This document shows, piece after piece, positions 52,753-62,750 of a DNA stretch of 64,000 nucleotides (the stretch's first letter is position 1; the number at the start of each line of letters is the position of its first letter). The translations under genes were made by a program, and so were the position numbers. The stretch covers positions 1 to 64,000 of the forward strand of contig NZ_JACBXS010000006.1 of assembly GCF_013415485.1 (NCBI RefSeq), given 5' to 3'. The notes below the pieces were generated by a model. That model was not told the origin of the DNA, made no database searches, and saw only the letters and a program-made list of their open reading frames with translations. Origin of the DNA: Rhabdonatronobacter sediminivivens (lineage in GTDB: Bacteria > Pseudomonadota > Alphaproteobacteria > Rhodobacterales > Rhodobacteraceae).

Positions 52753-52942
52753 GAAGGACTCCGGTCATTTTGCACATGCAGCAGACATAGGGCCTTCGCA
52801 CCTGCAGCGCAACAAAAAATCCCTGATACAGCGCATTGCTTTACTAAAATGTCGCGGCGGATTTTGCCGATGCAGCCCCCGGGCGAAGCCGGTATAGCTG
52901 ACGCATCACCGCCAGACAGGTCAGGGACAGAGGGAAAACAGC

Positions 52943-53707
52943 ATGGATTTCGGCGGGCTGGAATTATGGGCGCTGGCGCTGGCCATGGGCATCACGCTGT
53001 TTGCCGGCACCATCAAGGGCGCGCTGGGTTTTGCCATGCCGATGATCATGATTTCCGCCTTTCCCGGGTTCATGACGGTTGAGCTGGCGCTGGCAGGGCT
53101 GATCCTGCCCACGCTGGTCACGAACCTGAGCCAGGCATTTCGCCAGGGCGTGGACGAGGCCATCGGCTCGGTGCGCAAGTACTGGCGGATGATGACGGCG
53201 ATTGCCGTGTTCCTGGTGATCAGCGCACAACTGCTGCCCTATATGCCCGAACGGCTGATGCTGGGGCTGCTGGGGGGGCCGATCGTGGCCTTTGCCGTGG
53301 TGCAGCTGCTGGGCATTCCGCTGCGCATCCGGGTGGAGCGGCGGCGGCGCGCGGAATGGGGGCTGGGGATGATCGGGGGGCTTTATGGAGGCGTCTCAGG
53401 CGTCTGGGGGCCGCCGCTGATTGTCTATCTGCTGTCCACCGGGGCCGAACCGCGCGAGATGGTGCGCGTTCAGGGCGTGGTGTTCCTGATGGGCGCGGTG
53501 GTGCTGCTGGGGGCGCATCTGCAATCAGGGGTGCTCAACGCCTCCAGCATCCCGTTTTCGGCGCTGCTGGTCCTGCCGGCGGCGTTGGGCATGTGGCTGG
53601 GCTATCGCATTCAGGACCGGCTGGATGCTGCCCGCTTCCGGCGCTGGACACTGGTGCTGCTGGTTCTGACGGGGCTGAACCTGCTGCGCCGGGCGGTCAT
53701 CGGCTGA
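52943..53707 (+). CDS. TauE/SafE-family (TSUP) membrane permease
   Basis: The protein has 254 residues with about eight helices and the duplicated TSUP pattern: GTIKGALGFAMPMIMI in the first half and LGMIGGLYGGVSGVWGPPLI in the second. Members export sulfite, sulfonates or sulfoacetate, or move other organic anions. The substrate is not clear. It is divergent from mcd, sharing a 190-bp spacer. The ATG has AGAGGG upstream. Confidence 0.88.
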   Translation: MDFGGLELWALALAMGITLFAGTIKGALGFAMPMIMISAFPGFMTVELALAGLILPTLVTNLSQAFRQGVDEAIGSVRKYWRMMTAIAVFLVISAQLLPYMPERLMLGLLGGPIVAFAVVQLLGIPLRIRVERRRRAEWGLGMIGGLYGGVSGVWGPPLIVYLLSTGAEPREMVRVQGVVFLMGAVVLLGAHLQSGVLNASSIPFSALLVLPAALGMWLGYRIQDRLDAARFRRWTLVLLVLTGLNLLRRAVIG

Positions 53708-53774
53708 ACGCAGCATGACCCCTGGCCCGGGCGCCGCGGCATGCGCCGCCCGGTCTGGCCATGATGGCAGCCGA

Positions 53775-54353
53775 TCAGCGCCCGGCGACGGGGGCTTCCG
53801 CCTCGGTCCTGGCTTCGCGAGGTTCGCGGGGGGGGCGACCGATGACCTCGCGCAGTTCATCCAGTTCGATGAAGTTATCGGCCTGACGGCGCAGCTCATC
53901 CGCGATCATCGGCGGCTGGCTGCGGATGGTCGACACCACCGACACCCGTACCCCCTGCCGCTGAAGGCTTTCCACCAGCGGACGGAAATCGCCATCACCG
54001 GAAAACAACACCGCGTGATCCAGTCTGGAGGCCAGTTCCATCGCATCCACGGCCAGTTCTATATCCATGTTGCCCTTGACCTTACGGCGGCCCATGGAGT
54101 CGGTGTATTCCTTGGCGGGTTTCGTCACCATGGAATAGCCGTTGTAATGGAGCCAATCCACCAGCGGGCGGATGGGGGAATAATCGTCGTTTTCCAGCAA
54201 TGCGGTGTAATAGAACGCCCGCAGAAGCTTGCCACGGCGCATGAATTCCTGGCGCAACAGCTTGTAATCAATGTCGAAACCAAGCGCCTTGCCCGCTGCA
54301 TACAGGTTTGCGCCATCTATGAACAGCGCCAGCCGTTCGTCCTTGTAGAACAT
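53775..54353 (-). CDS. NYN-domain (LabA/DUF88) putative ribonuclease
   Basis: This 192-residue PIN-like NYN-domain protein has conserved acidic sites in ALFIDGANLYAAGKAL, KGNMDIELAVDAMEL and FSGDGDFRPLVESLQ. These are the Asp residues that bind metal in this nuclease superfamily. An RNA-processing or degrading role is inferred. The C-terminal tail (after about 165) is charged and low in complexity. It is divergent from folK over a 118-bp gap. Confidence 0.88.
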   Translation of the reverse strand: MFYKDERLALFIDGANLYAAGKALGFDIDYKLLRQEFMRRGKLLRAFYYTALLENDDYSPIRPLVDWLHYNGYSMVTKPAKEYTDSMGRRKVKGNMDIELAVDAMELASRLDHAVLFSGDGDFRPLVESLQRQGVRVSVVSTIRSQPPMIADELRRQADNFIELDELREVIGRPPREPREARTEAEAPVAGR

Positions 54354-54471
54354 GTTCCGCTTCCTTTCTTCGGCGCGCGCCTGAAATACCTTGCCGTGCG
54401 CCTTTGCCAGAGGCAGAGATCATGTCTGCCAGTCGGGCTTGGAATAATACTCTTGTAGGTGAGAAAATAAG

Positions 54472-55059
54472 TTGAACCGGGAAAATTACAACAACGCATT
54501 GGTGGCACTCGGTGGCAATATGCCGACGCAAACGGGTAGCCCGAATGAGGTGATCACCCGGGCCATCGGTGCGCTCAAGGCTTTGGCGGTTGGCCCGGTG
54601 CGCTCCAGCCGCCTGTATCGGACCCCGGCCTTTCCGCCCGGGTCCGGTCCGGATTTTGTCAACGCAGCGGCAGCCTTCCGCACCACGCTTGCCGCCCCGG
54701 AATTGCTGCAGCGGCTGCATGAGATCGAACACAGGGCCGGGCGGCAGCGCCGGAACCGCTGGGGCGCGCGCACGCTGGATCTGGATCTGCTGGCCCTGGA
54801 CGATCTGGTCTGCCCGGATGTGGCGGGATTTCGCGCCTGGGCGGACCTGCCGGTGGATCTGGCCGGGCAGAGTGCGCCGCAGCAGTTGATCCTGCCGCAT
54901 CCGCGGCTGCACGAACGCGGCTTTGTGCTGGTGCCGCTGGCGGATGTGGCGCCGGACTGGGTGCATCCGGTGTTCGGCCAAGACGTTCGCCGGATGTGCG
55001 CCGCCCTGTCACCGACCGCCCGCGCCGAGGTGGTGGCGCTGGATGCGGAAAGCGGATAG
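54472..55059 (+). CDS. folK: 6-hydroxymethyl-7,8-dihydropterin pyrophosphokinase
   Basis: This 195-residue HPPK transfers pyrophosphate to dihydropterin in folate synthesis. ALVALGGNMPTQTGSP is the conserved opening, and NRWGARTLDLDLLALDDLV and LPHPRLHERGFVLVPLADVAP are the HPPK signature. No ATG precedes the first beta strand. TTG at 54472 with AGGTGAG 8 nt upstream is the likely start. folK begins a plus-strand block that ends with acpS. Confidence 0.93.
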   Translation: MNRENYNNALVALGGNMPTQTGSPNEVITRAIGALKALAVGPVRSSRLYRTPAFPPGSGPDFVNAAAAFRTTLAAPELLQRLHEIEHRAGRQRRNRWGARTLDLDLLALDDLVCPDVAGFRAWADLPVDLAGQSAPQQLILPHPRLHERGFVLVPLADVAPDWVHPVFGQDVRRMCAALSPTARAEVVALDAESG

Positions 55060-55143
55060 CCGCACTGCTGGTGCTTGAAAACCCCGTCCGATGCCTGTAT
55101 GTACCGCCGATGACCCCCCGCTATTGACTGGATTGGAGTGCTC

Positions 55144-55500
55144 ATGGCCCGCGTGACGGTTGAAGACTGCGTTGACAAGGTTCCCAACAGGTTCGAACTG
55201 GTGGCCCTGGCCGCGCATCGCGCGCGCGAGATTGCCTCGGGGGCGCCCATCACGGTGGACCGGGACAATGACAAGAACCCCGTCGTTGCCCTGCGCGAGA
55301 TCGCCGACGAAACCCAGGCTGTGGACCCCTTGCGTGAGCGGCTGATCGAAAGCCTGCAGACGCAGATCGAGGTTGACCTGCCCGAGGATGACAACATGTC
55401 GCTGCTGATGGGGTCCGAACCTGACCGCCCCGAAGCCGACGAAATGTCCGAGGAGCAGATGCTGCGCGCCCTGATGGAAGCGCAGGGCAACCCGGGCTGA
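55144..55500 (+). CDS. rpoZ: RNA polymerase omega subunit
   Basis: This 118-residue omega protein has [20 protein letters not shown] and [13 protein letters not shown], with an acidic, variable C-terminus typical of alphaproteobacteria. It helps assemble the polymerase beta' subunit and bears part of the (p)ppGpp site. This fits its position directly before rsh. The ATG at 55144 has GGAG at 5 nt; the GTG at 55138 is less likely. Confidence 0.96.
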   Translation: MARVTVEDCVDKVPNRFELVALAAHRAREIASGAPITVDRDNDKNPVVALREIADETQAVDPLRERLIESLQTQIEVDLPEDDNMSLLMGSEPDRPEADEMSEEQMLRALMEAQGNPG

Positions 55501-55573
55501 CCCGGGGCGGCATTTCCCCTTGCGGTGTCCGCGCGCCCCGGTCGCGGGCACCTAGAAGCGATAGGCGGGCCCA

Positions 55574-57697
55574 GTGATCACGGTGGATGACCTGATTGCG
55601 CTGATGCGCAATTACAACCCGCGCACCGACGAGGCCCTGCTGCGCCGCGCCTGGGACTACGGCGAACGGATGCACGAAGGGCAGAGCCGTCATTCCGGTG
55701 AGCCCTATTTCACCCATCCCGCCGCCGTGGCTGCCATCCTGACCGAAATGCGGCTGGACGATGCCACCATCGTCACGGCGCTTCTGCATGACACGATAGA
55801 GGACACGCGCTCCACCTATGCCGAGGTCGCGCGGCTGTTCGGTGAGGATATCGCCGAACTGGTTGATGGTGTCACCAAGCTGACGAATCTGCAGCTTTCC
55901 TCCTCCGAAGCCAAGCAGGCCGAGAACTTCCGCAAGCTGCTGATCGCCATGTCCCGCGACCTGCGGGTGATTCTGGTCAAGCTGGCCGACCGGCTGCACA
56001 ACATGCGCACCATCCGCTCCATGCGCCCGGACAAACAGGCGCAGAAGGCGCGCGAAACCATGGATATCTATGCCCCCCTGGCCGGGCGCATGGGGATGCA
56101 GTGGATGCGCGAGGAACTGGAGGATCTGGCCTTCCGCGTGCTCAACCCCGAGGCGCGCAACTCCATCCTGCGCCGGTTCATCACCCTGCAGCGCGAGGCT
56201 GGTGACGTCGTCCACCGGATCACCGCCGATATCCGCACCGAACTGGTTCATGCCGGGATCGAAGCCAGCGTTTATGGCCGGGCGAAAAAGCCGTTCTCTG
56301 TCTGGCGCAAGATGCAGGACAAGGAACTGGCATTCTCGCGCCTGTCCGACATTTATGGTTTCCGGGTCATCGTGGGTGATGTGGCGCAATGCTATCAGGT
56401 GCTGGGCCTGATCCACCGGCGCTGGCGCGCGGTGCCGGGGCGGTTCAAGGATTACATCAGCCAGCCAAAGACCAACGGCTACCGCTCCATCCATACCACG
56501 GTGTCGGGGCGCGACGGCAAGCGGGTCGAGGTGCAAATCCGCACCCGCGAGATGCACGAGGTCGCCGAGGCCGGGGTGGCGGCGCATTGGGCCTACAAGG
56601 ACGGCAAGCGCACCGCCAATCCCTTTGCCGTGGACCCGGCGAAATGGGTCAGCACCCTGACTGAAGGGCTGGGCGCCAGCGATGACAACGACGCCTTTCT
56701 GGAACATGTCAAGTTGGAGATGTATTCCGACCAGGTCTTCTGCTTCACGCCCAAGGGCGATGTGGTGCAATTGCCGCGCGGGGCCACGCCGCTGGATTTC
56801 GCCTATGCCATCCACACCCGGATCGGCGACAGCTGTGTTTCCGCAAAGGTGGACGGGCTGCGCGTGCCGCTCTGGACCCGGCTGAAGAACGGCCAGTCGG
56901 TGGAGATCATCACCGCCGAGGGTCAGCGCCCCCAGGGCACCTGGATCGATATTGTGGTGACGGGCCGGGCCAAGGCCGCGATCCGGCGCTCCCTGCGTGA
57001 GGAAGACCGCGAACGCTTCATCCGCCTGGGCGCCGAACTGGCGCGGGTGGCGTTCGAGCATGTGGGCCGGAAAGTCAGCGACAAGGCCCTGGCCACGGCG
57101 GCCAAGGCGCTGGGCATTCCCGGCGGGCGCGAGGAGTTGCTGGCCCGGCTGGGTGCCGCGGAAATGAGTGCGCGCGCGGTGGTCGAGGTGCTCTATCCCG
57201 AACTCGCCGATCAGACCGGCGAACTGGTCGATGCCCGCCGTCCCGTTGTGGGGCTGGAACCCGAACAGTCCTTTCGCCGTGCCGCCTGCTGCCAGCCCTT
57301 GCCGGGCGAGCGGATCGTGGGCATCACCTATCGGGGCAAGGGTGTGGTCGCCCATGCCATCGATTGCGACGCCCTGGCCGATTACGAGGAACAGACCGAA
57401 CGCTGGATCGACCTGCGATGGCATGAAGGTCGGCATGAAGCCGTCCATGTGGTGACGCTGGAGATGACCATATCGAATGATGCCGGCGTGCTGGGCCGTA
57501 TCTGCAGCTTGATCGGCGAACAAAAGGCCAATATCTCGGATCTGAGCTTCGTGGACCGCAAGCCGGATTTCTATCGGCTGCTGATCGAGGTGGAGCTGCG
57601 CGATGTGGAGCATCTGCATCAGCTGATGACCGCGCTGGAGGCCGAGAATGACGTTGCCCAGATCGCCCGTCACCGGGACCCGAACCGCCGCCCCTGA
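55574..57697 (+). CDS. rsh: Bifunctional (p)ppGpp synthetase/hydrolase
   Basis: This 707-residue RelA/SpoT homologue makes and breaks the stringent-response alarmone. Domains in order are the HD hydrolase (TALLHDTIEDTRSTYAEVA, about 75), the synthetase (GFRVIVGDVAQCY, KTNGYRSIHTTVSGRDG, about 250-330), TGS (QVFCFTPKGDVVQLPRGATP, about 385) and a C-terminal ACT domain. Retention of the HDxxED motif shows that hydrolase activity is likely. The start is a GTG at 55574. A single long RSH enzyme is usual in this group. Confidence 0.95.
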   Translation: MITVDDLIALMRNYNPRTDEALLRRAWDYGERMHEGQSRHSGEPYFTHPAAVAAILTEMRLDDATIVTALLHDTIEDTRSTYAEVARLFGEDIAELVDGVTKLTNLQLSSSEAKQAENFRKLLIAMSRDLRVILVKLADRLHNMRTIRSMRPDKQAQKARETMDIYAPLAGRMGMQWMREELEDLAFRVLNPEARNSILRRFITLQREAGDVVHRITADIRTELVHAGIEASVYGRAKKPFSVWRKMQDKELAFSRLSDIYGFRVIVGDVAQCYQVLGLIHRRWRAVPGRFKDYISQPKTNGYRSIHTTVSGRDGKRVEVQIRTREMHEVAEAGVAAHWAYKDGKRTANPFAVDPAKWVSTLTEGLGASDDNDAFLEHVKLEMYSDQVFCFTPKGDVVQLPRGATPLDFAYAIHTRIGDSCVSAKVDGLRVPLWTRLKNGQSVEIITAEGQRPQGTWIDIVVTGRAKAAIRRSLREEDRERFIRLGAELARVAFEHVGRKVSDKALATAAKALGIPGGREELLARLGAAEMSARAVVEVLYPELADQTGELVDARRPVVGLEPEQSFRRAACCQPLPGERIVGITYRGKGVVAHAIDCDALADYEEQTERWIDLRWHEGRHEAVHVVTLEMTISNDAGVLGRICSLIGEQKANISDLSFVDRKPDFYRLLIEVELRDVEHLHQLMTALEAENDVAQIARHRDPNRRP

Positions 57698-57748
57698 GCG
57701 CATGCTGCGCCGGATGGCACCGGCGGGCCGGGGGCAAGGGGACTGAAA

Positions 57749-58414
57749 TTGGTTTTCAAGCGCCGCACGGCTCCCAGCACCGGCCAGAAACTTCGCAGCC
57801 TGGTCTATCCACGCGGCGGGTGGTGGCGTGCGGCGGGCTATGTGCTGCACCGTCTGCGTCGGCTGCCCGATGCGCCGGAACGGATCGCCGTCGGTGTGGG
57901 GGCGGGAATCTTCGCCTCGTTCACGCCGCTGTTCGGGTTCCATTTCTTCCTGGCGGCTACGGTGGCGTGGATATTTCGGGGCAATATCTTTGCTTCGTTG
58001 TTGTCGACCTTCTTCGGCAATCCGGTCACCTTTCCCATCATCGTGGTCAGCAGTATCGAACTGGGCAGCCTGCTTCTGGGGCTGGACCGGACCATGACCG
58101 CGCCCGAAGTGATGAAGGCCTTTGGCGCGGCCTCGGCCGAGGTAACGGCCAATCTGGGCGCGCTCATCAGCGACAAGCCCGTCTATTGGGGGCATTTCCT
58201 GCGGTTCCTGTATCAGGTCTTCCTGCCCTATCTGCTGGGTGGGGTCATCCTGGGGACTGTCGTGGGTGTGATCGGCTATTTTGCCTCGCTGCCGGTGATC
58301 CGGGCGTATCAGGCGCGGCGCCGGGCGCGGCTGCGCGCGCGGTTTGAACTGGCCCGGCGCCAGGATGCCGCCCGCGCGGCGGAGGTTGCGGGCAAAACCG
58401 AAAAGCCCGATTGA
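57749..58414 (+). CDS. DUF2062 membrane protein
   Basis: This 221-residue protein has a basic N-terminus, a conserved YPRGGWWRAAGYVLHRLRRL segment and GVGAGIFASFTPLFGFHFFL. Three or four membrane helices and a basic C-terminal tail follow. It matches DUF2062, which lies between rsh and pdxJ in Rhodobacterales. The role is unknown. The TTG at 57749, with AAGGGG 7 nt upstream, is used because the next Met is far inside. Confidence 0.88.
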   Translation: MVFKRRTAPSTGQKLRSLVYPRGGWWRAAGYVLHRLRRLPDAPERIAVGVGAGIFASFTPLFGFHFFLAATVAWIFRGNIFASLLSTFFGNPVTFPIIVVSSIELGSLLLGLDRTMTAPEVMKAFGAASAEVTANLGALISDKPVYWGHFLRFLYQVFLPYLLGGVILGTVVGVIGYFASLPVIRAYQARRRARLRARFELARRQDAARAAEVAGKTEKPD

Positions 58415-58474
58415 GTTCGCAGGCTAAAAGGTTACAACTGTGCCGGAAGAGCCGAAACGGTGCAGGGGGCGGAC

Positions 58475-59233
58475 ATGGCAATCGAACGCAGGGATGAGCG
58501 CTTGCGGCTGGGGATCAATATCGATCATGTGGCCACGCTGCGCAATGCCCGGGGCGGGGACATGCCGGATCCGGTGCGCGCGGCGGTGATGGCGCAGGAG
58601 GCGGGGGCCGACGGGATCACCGCGCATCTGCGCGAGGATCGCCGCCATATCCGCGATGAGGATATCGCCCGGCTGATGGCGGCGATTGAACTGCCGCTGA
58701 ACTTCGAGATGGCGGCGACCGAGGAAATGCAGCGCATCGCCCTGATGCACCGGCCCCATGCGGTCTGTATCGTGCCCGAACGGCGCGAGGAGCGCACCAC
58801 CGAGGGCGGGCTGGATGTTCTGGGTGACGAGGCGCGGCTGCGCGACTATATCGCGCCATTGGCCCAGGCGGGGTGCCGGGTGTCGTTGTTCGTCGCCGCC
58901 GATGATGCCCAGATCGAGGCCGCCGCCCGTGTGGGTGCGGCGGTGGTCGAACTGCACACCGGCGCCTTTTGCGACCTGCACGCCGAAGGGCAGCATGACG
59001 CGCGCGACGCCGAGCTGCGCAAGCTGTACACAAGCGCCGTGCTGGCCCATCAGCTGGGGCTCGAGGTGCATGCCGGGCATGGGCTGACCTATGACACCGT
59101 CGGTCCCATCGCCGCCATGCCCGAGGTGGTGGAGCTGAACATCGGGCATTTCCTGATGGGGGAGGCGCTGTTCGTGGGGCTGCGGACCGCGATTGCCGAG
59201 ATGCGCCGCCAGATGGACGCTGCCCGCGAATGA
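58475..59233 (+). CDS. pdxJ: Pyridoxine 5'-phosphate synthase
   Basis: This 252-residue TIM-barrel enzyme forms the pyridoxine ring from 1-deoxyxylulose-5-phosphate and aminoacetone phosphate. Motifs are [32 protein letters not shown] and [13 protein letters not shown]. The substrate DXP is also the product of the dxs enzyme at 45.8 kb. The ATG at 58475 is preferred to a GTG 15 nt upstream. It overlaps acpS by 4 bp. Confidence 0.96.
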   Translation: MAIERRDERLRLGINIDHVATLRNARGGDMPDPVRAAVMAQEAGADGITAHLREDRRHIRDEDIARLMAAIELPLNFEMAATEEMQRIALMHRPHAVCIVPERREERTTEGGLDVLGDEARLRDYIAPLAQAGCRVSLFVAADDAQIEAAARVGAAVVELHTGAFCDLHAEGQHDARDAELRKLYTSAVLAHQLGLEVHAGHGLTYDTVGPIAAMPEVVELNIGHFLMGEALFVGLRTAIAEMRRQMDAARE

Positions 59234-59646
59234 TCCTGGGGGTCGGTACCGATCTGGCCAATATCGACCGGATCGAAGGCACGCTGGCGCGGTTCGGCGA
59301 CCGGTTCCGCCAGCGGGTGTTCACCGAAACGGAACTGCGCAAGGCGGGCCGCCGCAGCGGACAGGAGGCGGCGACGCTGGCCAAGCGCTGGGCCGCCAAG
59401 GAGGCCTGTTCCAAGGCGCTTGGCACCGGGCTGCGCATGGGGATCGCGTGGAAGGACATGGGCGTTGCCAACCTGCCCAGCGGGCAACCGGTCATGGCGG
59501 TCACAGGCTGGGCGGCCGAGCGCTTGGCCGCGATGACTCCGCCGGATCATGTGGCGCGCATCCATGTCAGCCTGACCGATGACCACCCCTGGGCACAGGC
59601 CTTTGTGGTCATCGAAGCGCTGCGCGAGGAGGCCGCGTCCGGGTGA
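59230..59646 (+). CDS. acpS: Holo-[acyl-carrier-protein] synthase
   Basis: This 138-residue phosphopantetheinyl transferase has [20 protein letters not shown] and [17 protein letters not shown], the AcpS Mg and CoA binding blocks. It activates acyl carrier protein. In many Rhodobacterales acpS is followed by lepB-rnc-era. Here it is followed by a repeat and the convergent etf operon, so the block is broken at this point. Confidence 0.95.
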   Translation: MILGVGTDLANIDRIEGTLARFGDRFRQRVFTETELRKAGRRSGQEAATLAKRWAAKEACSKALGTGLRMGIAWKDMGVANLPSGQPVMAVTGWAAERLAAMTPPDHVARIHVSLTDDHPWAQAFVVIEALREEAASG

Positions 59647-59684
59647 TCCAGCGGAGCGCGCGTTCCGCGCGCACGCCTTCTGGC

Positions 59685-59764
59685 CCTGCGGGCGGTTGGG
59701 GGGCGCTGCCCCCTCTGCGCGCAAGCGCGCATTCACCCCCGGAGTATTTTCGGCAAGATGAAGG
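59685..59764 (+). repeat. Modular Rhodobacteraceae-type intergenic repeat, copy B
   Basis: Modules in order are a GGGGGGCGCTGCCCCC hairpin (about 59699-59714), a TGCGCGC-AA-GCGCGCA-type hairpin (59716-59731) and the box CCCCCGGAGTATTTT plus CGGCAAGATGAAG (59736-59763). The same order is found, on the opposite strand, at 37863-37929. It lies between convergent acpS and etfA. Confidence 0.82.
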
Positions 59765-59795
59765 GGAGGGCGCGCGTCGGCTGTTGGTGAAACAG

Positions 59796-59826
59796 GAACG
59801 GCGCGGCCCTTGAGGCCGCGCCGTTC
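59796..59826. terminator. Strong hairpin between acpS and etfA
   Basis: A 13-bp GC stem (GAACGGCGCGGCC with its complement) and a 5-nt loop are 19 nt past the etfA stop. On the minus strand it is followed by a T-rich TTCCTGTTTC stretch, so it should terminate etfBA. It may serve acpS as well. Confidence 0.72.
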
Positions 59827-59845
59827 GCCTGCGTCATCATGTGGT

Positions 59846-60771
59846 TCAGAGTTTTTCGATCAGTTCCGGCACGGCGGTGAAGAGATCGCCCACCAGACCG
59901 TAGTCTGCCACCTGGAAGATGGGCGCTTCCTCATCCTTGTTGATGGCGACGATGATCTTGGAGTCCTTCATCCCTGCCAGATGCTGGATGGCGCCCGAGA
60001 TGCCGACGGCAATGTAGAGTTCGGGCGCGACCACCTTGCCGGTCTGGCCCACCTGCCAGTCATTCGGGGCGAAGCCCGAATCGACCGCGGCGCGGCTGGC
60101 GCCGACGGCGGCGCCCAGCTTGTCCGCCAGTTGCTCGATCAGCTTGAAGTCATCTTCGGAGCCGACGCCGCGCCCGCCGGAAACCACGACACCTGCCGAG
60201 GTGAGATCGGGCCGGTCGCTGGCGGCAACCTTGTCCTCGACCCATTCGCTGAGACCGGGGTTGTCAGCAGAAGCAATGGTTTCGACCGGGGCGGGGCCCC
60301 CTTCGCCGGCGGCATCAAAGGTGGAGGTGCGGATGGAGACGACCTTCTGCGCGTCCGAGGATTTCACCGTCTGCAGCGCGTTCCCTGCGTAGATCGGGCG
60401 TTCGAATGTGTCGGCATCGACCACGCCGGAGACATCGGAGATCACCATCACGTCCAGAAGCGCGGCCACACGGGGCAGCACGTTCTTGGCGTCGGTGGTG
60501 GCGGGGGCCAGAATATGGCTGTAGTCGCCCGCAAGGCTGACGATCAGGGCCGCGGTGGGTTCGGCCAGGCGGTGGCCGAGGCTGTCATCCTCGGCGCAGA
60601 GGACCTTGGTCACGCCGTCGATCTTGGCCGCTTCGGCAGCGGCATCGGCGGCGCGGGCGCCTGCGCAGAGCAACGTCACCGGCCCGATGGCGCGGGCGGC
60701 GGTGACGGCCTTGGCGGTGGCATCGCGGTTGAGCGCGCCATCGGTGACTTCGGCAAGCAGCAGAACGGACA

Positions 60772-60772
<1 letters not shown>
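59846..60772 (-). CDS. etfA: Electron transfer flavoprotein alpha subunit
   Basis: This 308-residue FAD-binding subunit ends in the ETF-alpha signature: [20 protein letters not shown] and [20 protein letters not shown]. With EtfB it accepts electrons from acyl-CoA dehydrogenases, which here would include Mcd, and passes them to ETF-ubiquinone oxidoreductase. The start overlaps the etfB stop by one base (TGATG). Confidence 0.97.
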
Positions 60773-61533
<761 letters not shown>

Positions 61534-61719
61534 GGGCGTGACTCTCCGCTTCTGAGGGTCCGGGCGGGGTGCCCGGACGGGTTTCTGCGCCGATGTCTAG
61601 CGGGTTGGTGGGCCGGAAAACAGGCCAAATCCGACGAAACCCTGCGCCCGGACGTCGCGTTCCCGGGCTTTGTGGGCCACGGCCGCGGATTTCTGCGGCC
61701 ATGGCGCGGGGCAGGGCGT

Positions 61720-62292
61720 CTAGCGCGTGAGGCCAGGCACCCAAAGCACGTCGGCACGGCCGCTGTCATTGGCGATGCGCCCGGCAACGAACAGCCAGTC
61801 CGAGACGCGGTTGAGGTAGCGCAGGGCTGATTCGTTGATCCCTTCGAGGGCGGCAAGCGCCACGGTCTGCCGTTCGGCCCGGCGGGCCACCGTGCGGCAC
61901 AGGTGCAGATGTGCCGAAAGCGCGCTGCCGCCGGGCAGGATGAAGCTGCGCAGGGGCTCCAGGTCGGCGTTCATGGCGTCAATCTCGGATTCGAGCCGGT
62001 CCACCTGGGCGGGCAGGATGCGCAGGGGCGTGTATTCGGCCTCGGCGTCGCGTTCCATATCCGGGCGGCAGAGGTCGGCGCCCAGATCGAAGAGGTCATT
62101 CTGGATGCGGGCCAGAGCCTCGGCCATGTCGCCTGTTGCGTGCAGCCGCGCCATGCCCAGCGTGGCGTTGAGCTCATCGACCGTGCCATAGGCCGCCACC
62201 CGGGCCGAGGTCTTGGAGACGCGCGTGCCATCCCCCAGAGCGGTCTGACCGGCATCGCCGGTGCGGGTATAAATCTTGTTGAGAACGACCAT
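61720..62292 (-). CDS. Cob(I)yrinic acid a,c-diamide/cob(I)alamin adenosyltransferase, PduO type
   Basis: This 190-residue ATP:corrinoid adenosyltransferase has KIYTRTGDAGQTALGDGTRV at the N-terminus (ATP-binding loop) and RTVARRAERQTVALA and YLNRVSDWLFVAGR at the C-terminus. It makes adenosylcobalamin, needed by ethylmalonyl-CoA and methylmalonyl-CoA mutases. It follows the HIG1-domain gene by 3 bp. The product complements the uptake operon at the left of the window. Confidence 0.94.
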   Translation of the reverse strand: MVVLNKIYTRTGDAGQTALGDGTRVSKTSARVAAYGTVDELNATLGMARLHATGDMAEALARIQNDLFDLGADLCRPDMERDAEAEYTPLRILPAQVDRLESEIDAMNADLEPLRSFILPGGSALSAHLHLCRTVARRAERQTVALAALEGINESALRYLNRVSDWLFVAGRIANDSGRADVLWVPGLTR

Positions 62293-62295
62293 CGG

Positions 62296-62502
62296 TTACC
62301 CCGTCTGTGCCTTGAACCATGCAAAGGCGACGATCAGGATCACGGCCACGAATTGCGCCCCCAGCCGCCAGCGCATCAGGCGGTTGGCGTGTTTGCGATT
62401 GAATTCGCCACCGCGCGCAAAGCCGCCGACGCCCACCAGCAGGATTCCCAGCACCACAAGGGACGCAATCGCGCCAAGGATGAAGAGCGGATCGTTGAGC
62501 AT
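62296..62502 (-). CDS. HIG1-domain twin-transmembrane protein
   Basis: This 68-residue protein has two membrane helices, LFILGAIASLVVLGILLVGV and LGAQFVAVILIVAFAWFKAQ, joined by a polar GGEFNRKHANRLMRWR loop. This is the pattern of the hypoxia-induced HIG1 family, whose members associate with cytochrome oxidase. The ATG at 62502 has a perfect AGGAGG 5 nt upstream, so a longer frame to 62532 is rejected. It is a small gene co-transcribed with the adenosyltransferase. Confidence 0.88.
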   Translation of the reverse strand: MLNDPLFILGAIASLVVLGILLVGVGGFARGGEFNRKHANRLMRWRLGAQFVAVILIVAFAWFKAQTG

Positions 62503-62597
62503 GAACACCTCCTGCCGTCGCCTCAAGGGCATGTAATGGTTCCGGCGGAAAAAGCGAACGGGAATCTTGGATCGATGCGAGGAAGCGCCAATCGAAA

Positions 62598-62622
62598 GGG
62601 CCGCCCCGATACGGGGCGGCCC
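62598..62622 (-). terminator. Terminator-like hairpin upstream of the HIG1 gene
   Basis: Perfect 11-bp arms (GGGCCGCCCCG and its complement) enclose the 3-nt loop TAT on the minus strand. TTTCGATT follows on that strand, so it points against the direction of HIG1 transcription read-through from the leader. Confidence 0.65.
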
Positions 62623-62693
62623 AAGCGAGCTTCAGGAGATGGAGCCAGTTAGAGCCTTGGCTCAATCGAAAGGATCGCCCGTCCGGGCTGCCG

Positions 62694-62750
62694 TCAGGAC
62701 GCTTCCCTTTCGACTGTCTTCGCACCTCTCTCCAACATCACTCTAGACAC
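62694..62750 (-). CDS. 18-codon leader mini-ORF
   Basis: A GTG at 62750 follows an ideal ribosome site AAAGGAGGTGGTCCA. The peptide is MSRVMLERGAKTVEREAS. Three of its eighteen codons are AGA, AGA and AGG, Arg codons that are rare in this GC-rich genome where CGC/CGG dominate. The last sense codons form part of the stem partner described for the leader RNA. The size is too small to compare with a family. It may be a leader peptide that senses translation, or a short functional peptide. Confidence 0.5.
   Translation of the reverse strand: MSRVMLERGAKTVEREAS

Noticed and set aside
55250-58195. Minus-strand open frame of about 980 codons opposite rsh
   Set aside because: It is antisense to rpoZ, rsh and DUF2062, which are unmistakable. 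No motif is recognisable in it.
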